A stretch of 64,000 nt of DNA from Rhizobium sp. CFBP 8762 (GTDB lineage Bacteria > Pseudomonadota > Alphaproteobacteria > Rhizobiales > Rhizobiaceae): contig NZ_JACYUD010000001.1 in NCBI RefSeq assembly GCF_014841565.1, forward strand, positions 558,001 to 622,000. Reading direction: 5' to 3'. Under the pieces are notes generated by a model, which saw only the letters and a program-made list of their open reading frames with translations, ran no database searches and was not told the origin of the DNA. The translations under genes and the position numbers were made by a program. Of this stretch, positions 46,395-55,218 are shown in pieces (the stretch's first letter is position 1; each line of letters starts with the position of its first letter).

Positions 46395-47357
46395 TTAGCG
46401 GAAGAGCTGCAGAATGCTTTCCGAGGACGAATTCGCAATTGTCAGGGCCTGAATACCAAGCTGCTGCTGTGTTTGCAGAGCCTTCAAGCGTGTCGACTCT
46501 TCATTCATATCGGCGTCAACCAGACGACCAATGCCCTTGTCGATCGAATCACCAAGCTTGCTGACGAATTCGCTCTGCATCGTGACACGTGCACTAATAG
46601 CACCGAGGTTGGCAGCAGCCTTGATCAGCTTTTCTTCTTGTGTGTTAACGTGTTGTGTCATTGCTGTCATCTCAGCAAAAGTCGTAGCTGACGTAATGAC
46701 TAGATCAATGATACCCTTAACAGCAGGAGTTACGGGAGAAGTACCTGCATCTTTACCTTCGTACAGAATACCTTTGTCAGCCTGAGTTGTGCTAGCGGTG
46801 TTACCAGCCAACAGACTGTCTTTATCAAGCGCATAGTCAATGGTCTGTACGGTGATGTTATTGCTTGCATCACGTGTAAAGCCACCAACCAAATTCTGTG
46901 TGCCTTTAGGGGCAGAACCAGCAGCGGTAGACGTGCTACCAAGATTAGCATCTTGTAAAAGATTTACACCATTGAAAGATGTTGAAGAAACAATACTCTT
47001 CAGTTGGTCCTGAAGCGTCTTGATTTCCTTCATCACCTTGTCTTTATCAACGCCACCTTCAGTAGCGGCCTGCAGCTTTGCTTTAATTGTTTTTACGACG
47101 TCGACGGCAGCTTCCATACCGGTCACAGCAGTTTCAAGCTTTGCAGCAGACAGGCCCAATGCGTCCTCAACAGTAGAAAGCGCTTTGTTATCGGAGCGCA
47201 TGCTAGTTGCAATCGACCAATACGCAGCGTTATCAGACGCAGTGCCAACTTTCTTGCCTGAGGAAATGCGCGATTGCGTGGTTTCCATATCAGAGTTGAT
47301 CGACTTCAATGTCGAGAGTGCAGCCATTGCGGATGAGTTAGTGAGAATGCTTGTCAT
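46395..47357 (-). CDS. Flagellin
   Basis: 320 residues. The conserved N-terminal D0/D1 starts MTSILTNSSAMAALSTLKSI with ISSGKKVGTASDNAAYWSIA, and the C-terminal partner includes GAISARVTMQSEFVSKLGDS and ALQTQQQLGIQALTIANSSS ending SILQLFR, typical of rhizobial flagellins. The variable middle (about 140-225) is short and Thr/Ser/Asn-rich, a surface that could carry O-linked sugars. The gene is alone here, whereas S. meliloti and Agrobacterium have several flagellin genes at this place. It is monocistronic, with its own terminator, and divergent from the GT41 gene. Confidence 0.97.
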   Translation of the reverse strand: MTSILTNSSAMAALSTLKSINSDMETTQSRISSGKKVGTASDNAAYWSIATSMRSDNKALSTVEDALGLSAAKLETAVTGMEAAVDVVKTIKAKLQAATEGGVDKDKVMKEIKTLQDQLKSIVSSTSFNGVNLLQDANLGSTSTAAGSAPKGTQNLVGGFTRDASNNITVQTIDYALDKDSLLAGNTASTTQADKGILYEGKDAGTSPVTPAVKGIIDLVITSATTFAEMTAMTQHVNTQEEKLIKAAANLGAISARVTMQSEFVSKLGDSIDKGIGRLVDADMNEESTRLKALQTQQQLGIQALTIANSSSESILQLFR

Positions 47358-47410
47358 AAGGGCGTCCCTTTGAATGTTCGTAGGTGGGACATGCCGGACT
47401 AAAACCGGCC

Positions 47411-47439
47411 AGTATAGTCGGCATCATGCCACGCTTCAC
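47411..47439 (-). promoter_or_regulatory. Possible flagellin promoter
   Basis: On the minus strand TATACT (47416-47411) is a good -10 hexamer, 54 bp before the flagellin ATG. At 17 bp spacing the -35 position reads GTGAAG (47439-47434), a poor match, suggesting an activator is needed. Between them lies the near-palindrome GGCATGATGCC (47430-47420). Assignment is by eye only. Confidence 0.35.
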
Positions 47440-47462
47440 ATTCTGAAGCAGTCTATCAGGTA

Positions 47463-49538
47463 GTGGACTTAAAGCATATAATTATTAACAAGTCATTAAC
47501 AAATTGGATATTTTTATCGCATGCTCAGTGCAAGCTTCGTCGTTTAACCACAAGAGCTAGAAGGATCGCACTTAATGACCATAGTGCTTCTGACGACGTT
47601 GCCGCAACAATCAAAGAGCAATCCGTGAAAAATCCCAGCTTCCTCAGCGCAGAACTGCAGTACAAAAAAAAGAAATATAATGAAGCGTTGATCATTCTCA
47701 ACGACCTTATCACCCATGCACCGAATGCCAAGACATACGCCCTGCTGGGGGATGTTCTGAAAGCTATGGGAATGGTGTCTGAGGCCGCCGAGTCTTATAG
47801 GCTTGCAGCAGAACAGACCGAACCCGCAAACGCGATTTATTTGCAGCGCGCCCTGACCCTTTACAAGGAACTGGAACGGGATGATGATGCGTTACTGACA
47901 GCGTTGCGTATTTACAATGCAAACCCGACACATCTGGATGCTGCATTTACGCTATGTTTTATCTACACAAAACGCGGTGAATATGAGCTGGCACGTGTCT
48001 TTGCGCCCGCTCTTTCCGGCAGCACCCAGCCTCAGCACTTCAACCTCGCCTATGTAACGCTCGGTTGGCACGTTACCAATTCGTTTGAAAAACAATCCGT
48101 TGCGAACATGTTCAGGAAGTTTCCGGACAATCCGATCTTTCGGATGATGTATCTGCATTTCTTACATGCGGACTGTGACTTTGATAAATCAATCATGCTT
48201 GTACAGGCATTCAACAAAAATTCGTCCAAAGCTAAACAAGATATAATTGCCTACGACAACCCGTTCCATAGCATAAATTGGTGTCCTGATGAAGAACTCG
48301 TGAAATACTCCGGTCAACTTTCCTTTCTTACACAAGAATGGCACCGTTACAATCGGAGAAACCAGAAGCATGTATGGTCGGACAAGTTACGCATTGGCTA
48401 TTTGTCGAGTGATTTTTATAGTTCTCATGCAACAATGAAACTTGTTAGTGATATATTTGAAACGCACGACAACACTCGTTTCGATATTACTTACTTTTGC
48501 CATACCGACAGCAAAGAACTTGCTGTCTCCAGTTTTTCATTGAATAATTGTGGAAATGTTATTCGTGTGAAAGATATGTCAGACAATGAAGTAGCTGATG
48601 CAATTCAAGCAGCGCAGATCGATATATTAGTCGACTTAAAAGGGCACACCAGCGGTTCTCGTTCTTCGATTCTTAATTTACCTTGCGCACCTATCCACGT
48701 CTCTTGGCTCGGATTTCCAGGAACTACGGTCAATATTGATTTGGATTACATTATAGGGGACAAGTATGTTTTGCCAGACGGTGCCCAACCCCACTACTGG
48801 GAGCGTTTTTGCCGACTACCGGAAAGCTACCAGCCTAACTCCCCACGGCGAAGGCCATTGCCGCCACCGGAAACCCGTTCAAAAGTGGGGTTACCGGATG
48901 ACAAATTTGTGTTTGTGTCTTTTAACGCAGGGCGCAAAATTAGCGGGACTGTACTGGACAGTTGGATCAACATTCTCAAACGTACGCCTGACAGCGTGTT
49001 GTGGTTAATGGTTGCATCAGAAAATCAACAAAAAAATATTGCCAAACGAATAAAGCGTTCTGGGATAGCACTTGATCGCATTAAATTTACTGTCGCTGCT
49101 AAGTACGCGTATCATATGGCGCGTCTGCAGGCCGCTGATCTTGCACTGGACACTTATCCATATAATGGACATACGACAACATCGGAAAAACTATGGGCAG
49201 GCCTGCCTGTTTTATGTGTAAAGGGAAGCCATTTTGCTTCGCGGGTTAGCGAGAGCCTGTTAAACGCGATTGGTTTAGAAGGGCTAGTTGCAGAAGATTT
49301 TCAAGCGTATGAGGATCGGGCTGTCGAACTCTACGAAAATCCTGATCAAATTAAAGCCTACAAGGAACAGTTGGTTCAAAACCGTTTCATCAAACCGCTT
49401 TTTGATGCTGAGCGATTTACCAGACATCTGGAAACCGCCTATGAAATGATGGCTGACAGAGCACGAAGGGGTCTTGAGCCTGCCCTTATTGATGTGCCAG
49501 CACTTCCGCCCCGAACTGAACCGTTTATGACGCGATAG
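47463..49538 (+). CDS. TPR plus GT41 (O-GlcNAc-transferase family) glycosyltransferase, candidate flagellin glycosyltransferase
   Basis: 691 residues if read from the GTG at 47463. TPR-like helix pairs lie at about 62-175. The GT41 catalytic region starts at about 305: LRIGYLSSDFYSSHATMKLV with a histidine (His322) at the place of the catalytic-region His498 of human OGT, ILVDLKGHTSGSRSS near 388, IHVSWLGFPGTT at 411-422, FVSFNAGRKISGT with Lys492 matching OGT Lys842, and TYPYNGHTTTSEKLWAG from 564. All UDP-sugar pocket motifs appear intact. Caulobacter FlmG, the flagellin glycosyltransferase, has the same TPR-plus-transferase plan. The start is uncertain: GTG at 47625 is also possible. The gene is A+T-rich for this genome and divergent from flagellin, so recent gain is likely. 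Confidence 0.85.
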   Translation: MDLKHIIINKSLTNWIFLSHAQCKLRRLTTRARRIALNDHSASDDVAATIKEQSVKNPSFLSAELQYKKKKYNEALIILNDLITHAPNAKTYALLGDVLKAMGMVSEAAESYRLAAEQTEPANAIYLQRALTLYKELERDDDALLTALRIYNANPTHLDAAFTLCFIYTKRGEYELARVFAPALSGSTQPQHFNLAYVTLGWHVTNSFEKQSVANMFRKFPDNPIFRMMYLHFLHADCDFDKSIMLVQAFNKNSSKAKQDIIAYDNPFHSINWCPDEELVKYSGQLSFLTQEWHRYNRRNQKHVWSDKLRIGYLSSDFYSSHATMKLVSDIFETHDNTRFDITYFCHTDSKELAVSSFSLNNCGNVIRVKDMSDNEVADAIQAAQIDILVDLKGHTSGSRSSILNLPCAPIHVSWLGFPGTTVNIDLDYIIGDKYVLPDGAQPHYWERFCRLPESYQPNSPRRRPLPPPETRSKVGLPDDKFVFVSFNAGRKISGTVLDSWINILKRTPDSVLWLMVASENQQKNIAKRIKRSGIALDRIKFTVAAKYAYHMARLQAADLALDTYPYNGHTTTSEKLWAGLPVLCVKGSHFASRVSESLLNAIGLEGLVAEDFQAYEDRAVELYENPDQIKAYKEQLVQNRFIKPLFDAERFTRHLETAYEMMADRARRGLEPALIDVPALPPRTEPFMTR

Positions 49539-49565
49539 AAAAAACCCGGTCAAACCGGGCTTTTC
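49539..49565. terminator. Bidirectional terminator between the GT41 gene and fliP
   Basis: CCCGG (49545-49549) and CCGGG (49555-49559), extended by flanking bases, form a short GC stem with a run of six As on one side and TTTT on the other, so it can stop both the plus-strand glycosyltransferase transcript and the minus-strand flgB-to-fliP transcript. Confidence 0.88.
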
Positions 49566-49567
49566 TC

Positions 49568-50311
49568 CTACATAAACGAGCGCACCAGACTGCCAACCAG
49601 CAGGTTCCACCCATCAATCAATACGAAAAACAGGATTTTGAACGGCAGCGAGATGGCCGTTGGCGGCAGCATCATCATGCCCATGGCCATGGTGATGGTG
49701 GCGACCACGAGATCGATGACCAGAAAGGGCAGCAGAATCAGGAAGCCGATTTCGAAGCCGCGGCGGATTTCGGAAATCATGAAGGCGGGCACCACCACGC
49801 GCAGGTCGGGGCGGCCATCGGTGACCACTGTCTGGCCGCGTTCCTCGGCGATATCCACGAACAACTGCACGTCCTTGGGCCGGGTGTTGGCAACCATGAA
49901 GGTGCGGAACGGCTCGGTGATGCGGGTGACGGCTTCGGCTTCGGTGATCTGGTTTTGCAGGAGGGGATCGACGCCCTCTTTCCATGCCTTATCGAATGTG
50001 GGTGCCATGACGTAGAAGGTCATGAACAGCGCCAGGCTGACCATGATCATATTGGACGGCGTGGTCGCCAGACCCATGCCGGAGCGCAGGATGGCAAAGG
50101 CAATCACAAAGCGCGGGAAGCTCGTGACCATAATGAGAATGCCCGGCGCAATGGACAGCACCGTGAGCAGACCGAAGGTGCGAATGATCCACGCGGCGGC
50201 GGAGCCTTCAATAGGGGTATTGAGCAGATTGCCGGGCAGTTGCAATGCTTGCGCGCTGGCTATGCCGGTCATGGCCATCGTGGCCACCACAAAAAGAAAA
50301 AATCGAATCAT
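49568..50311 (-). CDS. fliP: Flagellar biosynthetic protein FliP
   Basis: 247 residues with a signal-like N-terminus (FFLFVVATMAMTGIASAQAL) and about four transmembrane helices. Family signatures are MVTSFPRFVIAFAILRSGMG near residue 62, TPSNMIMVSLALFMTFYVM and VVVPAFMISEIRRGFEIGF. FliP, FliQ and FliR form the export-gate core. It is the last gene of the flgB-to-fliP unit, overlaps fliL by 4 bp and ends at a bidirectional terminator. Confidence 0.97.
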   Translation of the reverse strand: MIRFFLFVVATMAMTGIASAQALQLPGNLLNTPIEGSAAAWIIRTFGLLTVLSIAPGILIMVTSFPRFVIAFAILRSGMGLATTPSNMIMVSLALFMTFYVMAPTFDKAWKEGVDPLLQNQITEAEAVTRITEPFRTFMVANTRPKDVQLFVDIAEERGQTVVTDGRPDLRVVVPAFMISEIRRGFEIGFLILLPFLVIDLVVATITMAMGMMMLPPTAISLPFKILFFVLIDGWNLLVGSLVRSFM

Positions 50312-50844
50312 TCGATCACAAATGTCCTGAACATGATGTCCGTTACGCGGCCTTCTGAGCGAAGGTCTACCCGCTCTTTAATGTCTTCTTTCAGATACTG
50401 AAACCCGCGTGGGCCCTGTAGCTGTTGCAGGGATACCGTGCGCATATAGGCGACGATATCCTGATGGATGCTTTCGGTAACAGCCAGATCAGGCTTGCCG
50501 TTGAACAGCAGCGATACATCCATCCGCACCCAGTTTTCTGCCGGATAGGCCAGATTGGTGGTGATGGAGGGAAGCGCGACCACGCCGTTCAGCTCGGTGG
50601 ATAAGCGGGTTAATCCGTCTTCTGAAACCTCGGCCGTCTCCGTGGGTGCCGTGCCTTCAGCGTTTTGCGCGCCCTCCGTGGCTGGGGTCTCTTTCTTGGC
50701 GACAGGAACCTCCTGCGGGCGCATCAAGCTGCCGACAACCCAGCCGCCGCCACCAGCCACCGCTGACAGCAACACGATGATGGCCAGCGTTACGATCAGC
50801 GATGGTTTTTTAGATGCGGCGGTGTCTGCGCCAAGTTCTTCCAT
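50308..50844 (-). CDS. fliL: Flagellar basal body-associated protein FliL
   Basis: 178 residues. A cytoplasmic tail is followed by a transmembrane helix (about 17-40, SLIVTLAIIVLLSAVAGGGG), a Glu/Thr-rich linker, and the periplasmic FliL domain with NWVRMDVSLLFNGKPDLAV and DIVAYMRTVSLQQLQGPRGF. FliL surrounds the stator and supports torque. It starts 22 bp after flgH and overlaps fliP by 4 bp. Confidence 0.93.
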   Translation of the reverse strand: MEELGADTAASKKPSLIVTLAIIVLLSAVAGGGGWVVGSLMRPQEVPVAKKETPATEGAQNAEGTAPTETAEVSEDGLTRLSTELNGVVALPSITTNLAYPAENWVRMDVSLLFNGKPDLAVTESIHQDIVAYMRTVSLQQLQGPRGFQYLKEDIKERVDLRSEGRVTDIMFRTFVIE

Positions 50845-50866
50845 GGTATCCCCTTGGTGTCCGTGA

Positions 50867-51577
50867 TCAGATTGGCGAGAACAGATCCATGGCCTGCTGA
50901 CCGATCGGTGGCTGCTGCACCTCGGTCAAGCGGCCACGACCGCCATAGGAAATGCGGGCTTCGGCAATCTTGTCATAGGAGATCATGTTGCGGGCATCCA
51001 CGTCCTGCGGGCGCACAATGCCAGCGACGTTGAGAATGCGGATTTCATGATTGACACGGACTTCCTGTGACCCGCTGATCAGCAGATTGCCGTTTTCCAA
51101 CACGCCTGTTACCACGCCCGCCACCAGCAGGCGCAGCTTTTCAGCGCGCTCGGTTGTGCCTTCGCCCTTGGTCTCGGTGTTAGAGCCGTATTTCAGGCCA
51201 CCGTCCCAGCCAAAACTTCCGCCTGTTGACGTACCATTGGCACCGATATTGTACCCGCTGCTATTTTTGCGCTTGCGGTCGGTCTTGTTATCAAAGGAGG
51301 CCTGATCGTTGATGCGGATATCCACCGTCAGAATATCACCAACATTCAAGGCGCGCGCGTCCTTGAACAAGGCTGCGCGCTGGTCGTTCCACAGCGAGTA
51401 ACCGCTGGCAATCTGATGCGGCTGCTTGGGATACATCGCCATTTGCGGCGTTTGCGCGTATTGCAGACCGCTGCCGATGGGGCTCATGGCCGGTGCGCGG
51501 CCAAGTTCGCGGATAGCCTGATTGGCGCAGCCCGACAGCAGCGCACCGGCCATCATGATGGACAGAAAATGTTTCAT
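50867..51577 (-). CDS. flgH: Flagellar L-ring lipoprotein FlgH
   Basis: 236 residues with a lipobox GALLSGC, the lipidated cysteine being Cys17. The domain includes LNVGDILTVDIRINDQASFD and the C-terminal VNHEIRILNVAGIVRPQDVD and ISYDKIAEARISYGGRGRL, typical of FlgH. It forms the outer-membrane bushing of the rod. It overlaps motE by 4 bp. Confidence 0.96.
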   Translation of the reverse strand: MKHFLSIMMAGALLSGCANQAIRELGRAPAMSPIGSGLQYAQTPQMAMYPKQPHQIASGYSLWNDQRAALFKDARALNVGDILTVDIRINDQASFDNKTDRKRKNSSGYNIGANGTSTGGSFGWDGGLKYGSNTETKGEGTTERAEKLRLLVAGVVTGVLENGNLLISGSQEVRVNHEIRILNVAGIVRPQDVDARNMISYDKIAEARISYGGRGRLTEVQQPPIGQQAMDLFSPI

Positions 51578-52071
51578 GATGGGTCCTTCGATGTATTGGG
51601 GTCACCCGCGCTGGAAATAATACTGGCGAGAGCCGCTGCGCGATCCGGCTTCATTTCGCTGAGGATAACGCTGGAAAGCCGGGGCGAAAGCTGCATGACG
51701 ATAGCTGCTGCGACTTCTTCTTTCACCAGCGCCAATTGGCCGGCTGCGGCATCGGGCGGCATGTTCTTGTAGATATCCACCAGTCCCGCTTCGGCGCGCT
51801 TGAGAAACTCATCGCGGCGTTTCAGCCACTCCTCGTATTCGGCACGGCGCTTTTCAAGCGTTGCGATGCGCTCATCAATGCTGACGCGCAGATCATCCAG
51901 TTCTTTCTTCTGGAGAAGATAGCGCTGGTCGCGCGCAGCATCGGCAATATTGGTGCAGAAGGTGCGGATTTCGTCGTCGCTTGCCGTGGTGGCAGGCGTT
52001 TGCGCAAACGCGCCGGGAACACCCAGCAGCGCGACGATGAGGGCTGGATATAAATGATTGGTTTTTTTCAT
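51574..52071 (-). CDS. motE: Periplasmic chaperone MotE
   Basis: 165 residues with a signal peptide (KTNHLYPALIVALLGVPGAFA), a coiled-coil middle (LQKKELDDLRVSIDERIATL, then EKRRAEYEEWLKRRDEFLKR) and a C-terminal MgtE-N-like part (IYKNMPPDAAAGQLALVKEE, then IVMQLSPRLSSVILSEMKP). In S. meliloti MotE acts as a specific chaperone for MotC. It lies between flgI and flgH with 4-bp overlaps on both sides. Confidence 0.92.
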   Translation of the reverse strand: MKKTNHLYPALIVALLGVPGAFAQTPATTASDDEIRTFCTNIADAARDQRYLLQKKELDDLRVSIDERIATLEKRRAEYEEWLKRRDEFLKRAEAGLVDIYKNMPPDAAAGQLALVKEEVAAAIVMQLSPRLSSVILSEMKPDRAAALASIISSAGDPNTSKDPS

Positions 52072-53180
52072 TGCAGCACCAGTTCTGCCTGAAGCGCGCC
52101 CGCAGATTTGATTCCCTGCAGGATGGAGATAATACCGTCCGGCTTCACGCCAATGCTGTTGAGACCGGCAACGAGCGAACGCAGATTGGAGCCATTGAGA
52201 ATAGCCACCTGTCCGCCTTCCACTTGTGCCTGTATCTGCGTGTTCGGCTCGGCGGCGGTCACACCATCGGAAAAGGGTGCTGGCTGCACAATGGTGGGAG
52301 TTTCACTGACCTGCACGGTCAACGTGCCATAGCTGACGGCCACTTCGGAAATCTGAACATCCTGCCCGATGACGATGGTGCCGGTGCGCTCATTGATGAC
52401 GACACGGGCGGGCACGTCGGTTTTGATGGTCAGGTTTTCAATGTCCGCCATCAGGCGGGTGAGGTCCGCCATTTTGGGCTTGGAGATTTCGACCGTCTGC
52501 GAATCACGGGCCTCGGCAATCGGTCCGCCGAACTTCTGGCGCGCAAAGGTGTTGATGGCATCGGCCATGCCAATGGCGGTGGAAAAATCCGGGTTGCGCA
52601 ATTGCAGCACGAGGTCGATTGCGTCCTTGAATCTGGAGGGCAATTCACGCTCGATGATCGCACCATTCGGCACCCGGCCTGCTGTGGTGATACCCTGCTG
52701 GAGCGCTGCCGCATCGCCTTCGGCATTGAAACCGGTAACGACAACAGACCCCTGAGCCACCGCGTAAATTTGCCCATCAGCGCCTGTCAGCGAGGTCATG
52801 ACCAGTGTGCCACCGCGCAGGGAGGTGGAATCACCAAGCGAACCAACGGTGACATCCACCCGGCTTCCGGGGCTGGCAAAGGGCGGCAGCGTTGCCGTTA
52901 CCAGCACCGCAGCAATGTTCTTGGACCGGGATTCGCCGCCCTGCGTGGAGATGCCGAGGTTTTGCAGCATGGCGCGCAGGGATTGCTCGGTAAAGGGAGA
53001 CGAGCGAAGACCATCGCCGGTGCCTTGCAGGCCAACCACGAGACCGTAGCCGATCAACTGATTATCCCGCCCGGCCTGTAGCGATGCGACATCCTTGATG
53101 CGCGCGGCAGATACGGGCGTGACCGCGCTGGTCCACGCAATCAGGCCAGAAAGCACGATCAGTGCAAGACGCCGCATCAT
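52068..53180 (-). CDS. flgI: Flagellar P-ring protein FlgI
   Basis: 370 residues with a signal peptide (RRLALIVLSGLIAWTSAVTP, cleavage after VSA near 25) and the strongly conserved RIKDVASLQAGRDNQLIGYG, LVVGLQGTGDGLRSSPFTEQ and TLPPFASPGSRVDVTVGSLG. FlgI forms the periplasmic P-ring. It overlaps flgA and motE by 4 bp each. Confidence 0.97.
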   Translation of the reverse strand: MMRRLALIVLSGLIAWTSAVTPVSAARIKDVASLQAGRDNQLIGYGLVVGLQGTGDGLRSSPFTEQSLRAMLQNLGISTQGGESRSKNIAAVLVTATLPPFASPGSRVDVTVGSLGDSTSLRGGTLVMTSLTGADGQIYAVAQGSVVVTGFNAEGDAAALQQGITTAGRVPNGAIIERELPSRFKDAIDLVLQLRNPDFSTAIGMADAINTFARQKFGGPIAEARDSQTVEISKPKMADLTRLMADIENLTIKTDVPARVVINERTGTIVIGQDVQISEVAVSYGTLTVQVSETPTIVQPAPFSDGVTAAEPNTQIQAQVEGGQVAILNGSNLRSLVAGLNSIGVKPDGIISILQGIKSAGALQAELVLQ

Positions 53181-53647
53181 TTGGCCACCACGTGAATTGT
53201 GCCATCCGCCATAACCGTGCCGGAGACGATAACGCCGGTATCGGTATTGCGAACGCGAATAAGGTCGCCGATGGCGGCATCCTGCAACGGCGAACCGGCG
53301 GCGGTGATGGTCATGGGGCCCTTGGAAAACACCAGCCGAACCGAGGAGCCGCGTGTCACGGCAAACTTTTCTCGCAGGGCGGAGGCCATGATGACGCGAC
53401 CGGCCAGCAGGGTTCGCTTGGTCACCAGCCCATCGATTTCATCAATGGAACTGACATAGCCTTTGACGAGATTGGGATTGGTCACCTCAACCATTTCCAG
53501 CCGGGCGCGGCTGATTTCCTCGCCTGGGTAGATCGTTTGCGTCGGAACAACGGCCATGCGCGGTTGCTGCGCTAACACAGGCGCGGCAACGGACAGGCAC
53601 ACCGCAACCGCAAGGCGTCCCATATGTGATTTCAGGCGAAACATCAT
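53177..53647 (-). CDS. flgA: Flagellar basal body P-ring formation protein FlgA
   Basis: 156 residues with a signal peptide ending near AAPVLAQ. The SAF/chaperone domain includes TIYPGEEISRARLEMVEV, VTKRTLLAGRVIMASALREK and GDLIRVRNTDTGVIVSGTVM. It is the short rhizobial form without the extra N-terminal part of enteric FlgA. It is a periplasmic chaperone for the P-ring. It lies 17 bp after flgG. Confidence 0.94.
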   Translation of the reverse strand: MMFRLKSHMGRLAVAVCLSVAAPVLAQQPRMAVVPTQTIYPGEEISRARLEMVEVTNPNLVKGYVSSIDEIDGLVTKRTLLAGRVIMASALREKFAVTRGSSVRLVFSKGPMTITAAGSPLQDAAIGDLIRVRNTDTGVIVSGTVMADGTIHVVAK

Positions 53648-53664
53648 GTTTGCCGTCCTTCCCC

Positions 53665-54453
53665 TTATCTTAGGTTCTTGCTCACCGTGGACGCCATTTC
53701 ATCGGCGGCCTGAATGACCTTGGAGTTCATTTCATAGGCGCGCTGGGCGGAAATCATATCGGTGATTTCCTTGACGGGATCGACGTTGGATGCCTCAAGA
53801 TAACGCTGCATGATGTAGGCATAACCGACTTCGTCCGGCGGACCGACAACAGGCGCGCCCGATGCCGCCGTTTCGCGGAACAGGTTGTCGCCGAGCGGCT
53901 CAAGACCCGCCTCGTTGACAAAGTTGGCAATGGTCAACTGACCAAGTTCTGTCTGCTCCGCAGCGCCATCAATGTTGGCAAACACCTGACCAGACCGCGT
54001 AACCGTAATGTTGCTCGCGTTCTGCGGAATGATGATTGCCGGCACAACGTTGTAACCATCAATGGTCACAAGCTGGCCCTGATCGTTCTTGTTAAACGCA
54101 CCCGAGCGGCTATAAAGCGTCGTGCCATCGGCTGCTTCGATCTGAAACCAGCCCCGGCCCTGCAGCATCATATCCAGCGTGTTACCGGTTTGCACCGGCT
54201 GGCCCTGAATGTGCAGATTGCGTACGGCGGATGTCTGCACACCAAGACCAATGGTCACGCCTTCCGGCACAATGGCCTGATTGGCCCGGTTGGGAACGCC
54301 CTGCGCCCGATCTGTCTGATAGAGCAGATCGGTAAACTGCGCACGCGCCCGCTTATAGCCGGTGGTGTTGATGTTGGCGATGTTGTTGGCAATGACTTCA
54401 AGATTTGTCTGCTGGGCATTCATGCCGGTCGCAGCAATGGAGAGAGCTTTCAC
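53665..54453 (-). CDS. flgG: Flagellar distal rod protein FlgG
   Basis: 262 residues, the normal length. Starts [20 protein letters not shown] with [17 protein letters not shown], and ends [20 protein letters not shown] plus [17 protein letters not shown]. It forms the distal rod. It follows fliE by 11 bp. Confidence 0.97.
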   Translation of the reverse strand: MKALSIAATGMNAQQTNLEVIANNIANINTTGYKRARAQFTDLLYQTDRAQGVPNRANQAIVPEGVTIGLGVQTSAVRNLHIQGQPVQTGNTLDMMLQGRGWFQIEAADGTTLYSRSGAFNKNDQGQLVTIDGYNVVPAIIIPQNASNITVTRSGQVFANIDGAAEQTELGQLTIANFVNEAGLEPLGDNLFRETAASGAPVVGPPDEVGYAYIMQRYLEASNVDPVKEITDMISAQRAYEMNSKVIQAADEMASTVSKNLR

Positions 54454-54464
54454 GGGGTCGGTCC

Positions 54465-54800
54465 TTAAATTTGCATGCGCACGATTTCGAGGTAGGCCGA
54501 AACCACCTTGTCGCGGATGGCCGTTACTGTGTGGAGCGACTGCTCGGCGCTCATCATGGCATCCACCACCTCCCGGGTGTTGGCGGTGCCGCGAATGCCT
54601 TCGAATGACTTTGTTTCGGCAGCTTTCAGCGCATCGGTCGCGTCAGTTGCCATATTGGCCATGACGTCCGCAAAGCTTGGGCCCTGTGTTGCGCTGGACT
54701 GCACCGAGGCGCCAATGCCCATGCCACCGCCGATGGCGTTCGGGCCTTCGAGCGGGCTGGTCAGATTCAGGCCACCAAGGCCCTTGATTGCGTCGATCAT
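54465..54800 (-). CDS. fliE: Flagellar hook-basal body complex protein FliE
   Basis: 111 residues. The C-terminal helical part, [40 protein letters not shown] and [13 protein letters not shown], is the FliE signature. FliE links the MS ring to the rod. It overlaps flgC by 4 bp. Confidence 0.95.
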   Translation of the reverse strand: MIDAIKGLGGLNLTSPLEGPNAIGGGMGIGASVQSSATQGPSFADVMANMATDATDALKAAETKSFEGIRGTANTREVVDAMMSAEQSLHTVTAIRDKVVSAYLEIVRMQI

Positions 54801-55216
54801 TGGGAAGCTCTCAGAAGGTCGATGGTCCCGGAAATCAGTTCGCGGGATTGACGAATGGTTTGGAGGTTGGCGTCGTAGGAGCGGTTGGCTTCGCGCATAT
54901 CGGCCATTTCCACCAGCACGTTGACATTGGGCATTTTCACCATGCCCTTGTCATCGGCAGCGGGGTTGCCGGGATCGTACTCGGTCGCAAAACCGGAATC
55001 ATCGGTTCCAAGCTTCTTGACCTGAACCGTGTTGACACCAAGTGCGCGGTCCAGCTCGGACGCGAAGCTCACGGTCTTGCGGCGATACGGGTCTGCACCG
55101 GCGGTATCACCGGTGGAGCGGGAGTTGGCGAGGTTTTCCGAAACAATCCGAAGCCGAGTCGATTGCGCCTCAAGTCCGGAGGCAGAAATTTTGAGTGCAG
55201 CTAAAAGCGGGTCCAT
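54797..55216 (-). CDS. flgC: Flagellar proximal rod protein FlgC
   Basis: 139 residues. The start [20 protein letters not shown] with [12 protein letters not shown] and the end [20 protein letters not shown] match FlgC. It lies two bases after flgB and overlaps fliE by 4 bp. Confidence 0.96.
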   Translation of the reverse strand: MDPLLAALKISASGLEAQSTRLRIVSENLANSRSTGDTAGADPYRRKTVSFASELDRALGVNTVQVKKLGTDDSGFATEYDPGNPAADDKGMVKMPNVNVLVEMADMREANRSYDANLQTIRQSRELISGTIDLLRASQ

Positions 55217-55218
55217 CT

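Noticed and set aside
47411-47462. Sigma-54 or sigma-28 promoter for flagellin
   Set aside because: Neither the GG/GC pair at 12-bp spacing nor a TAAA-N15-GCCGATAA type element could be seen.
50022-50330. Small plus-strand frames opposite fliP
   Set aside because: They follow fliP codon phase and have no ribosome sites or motifs.
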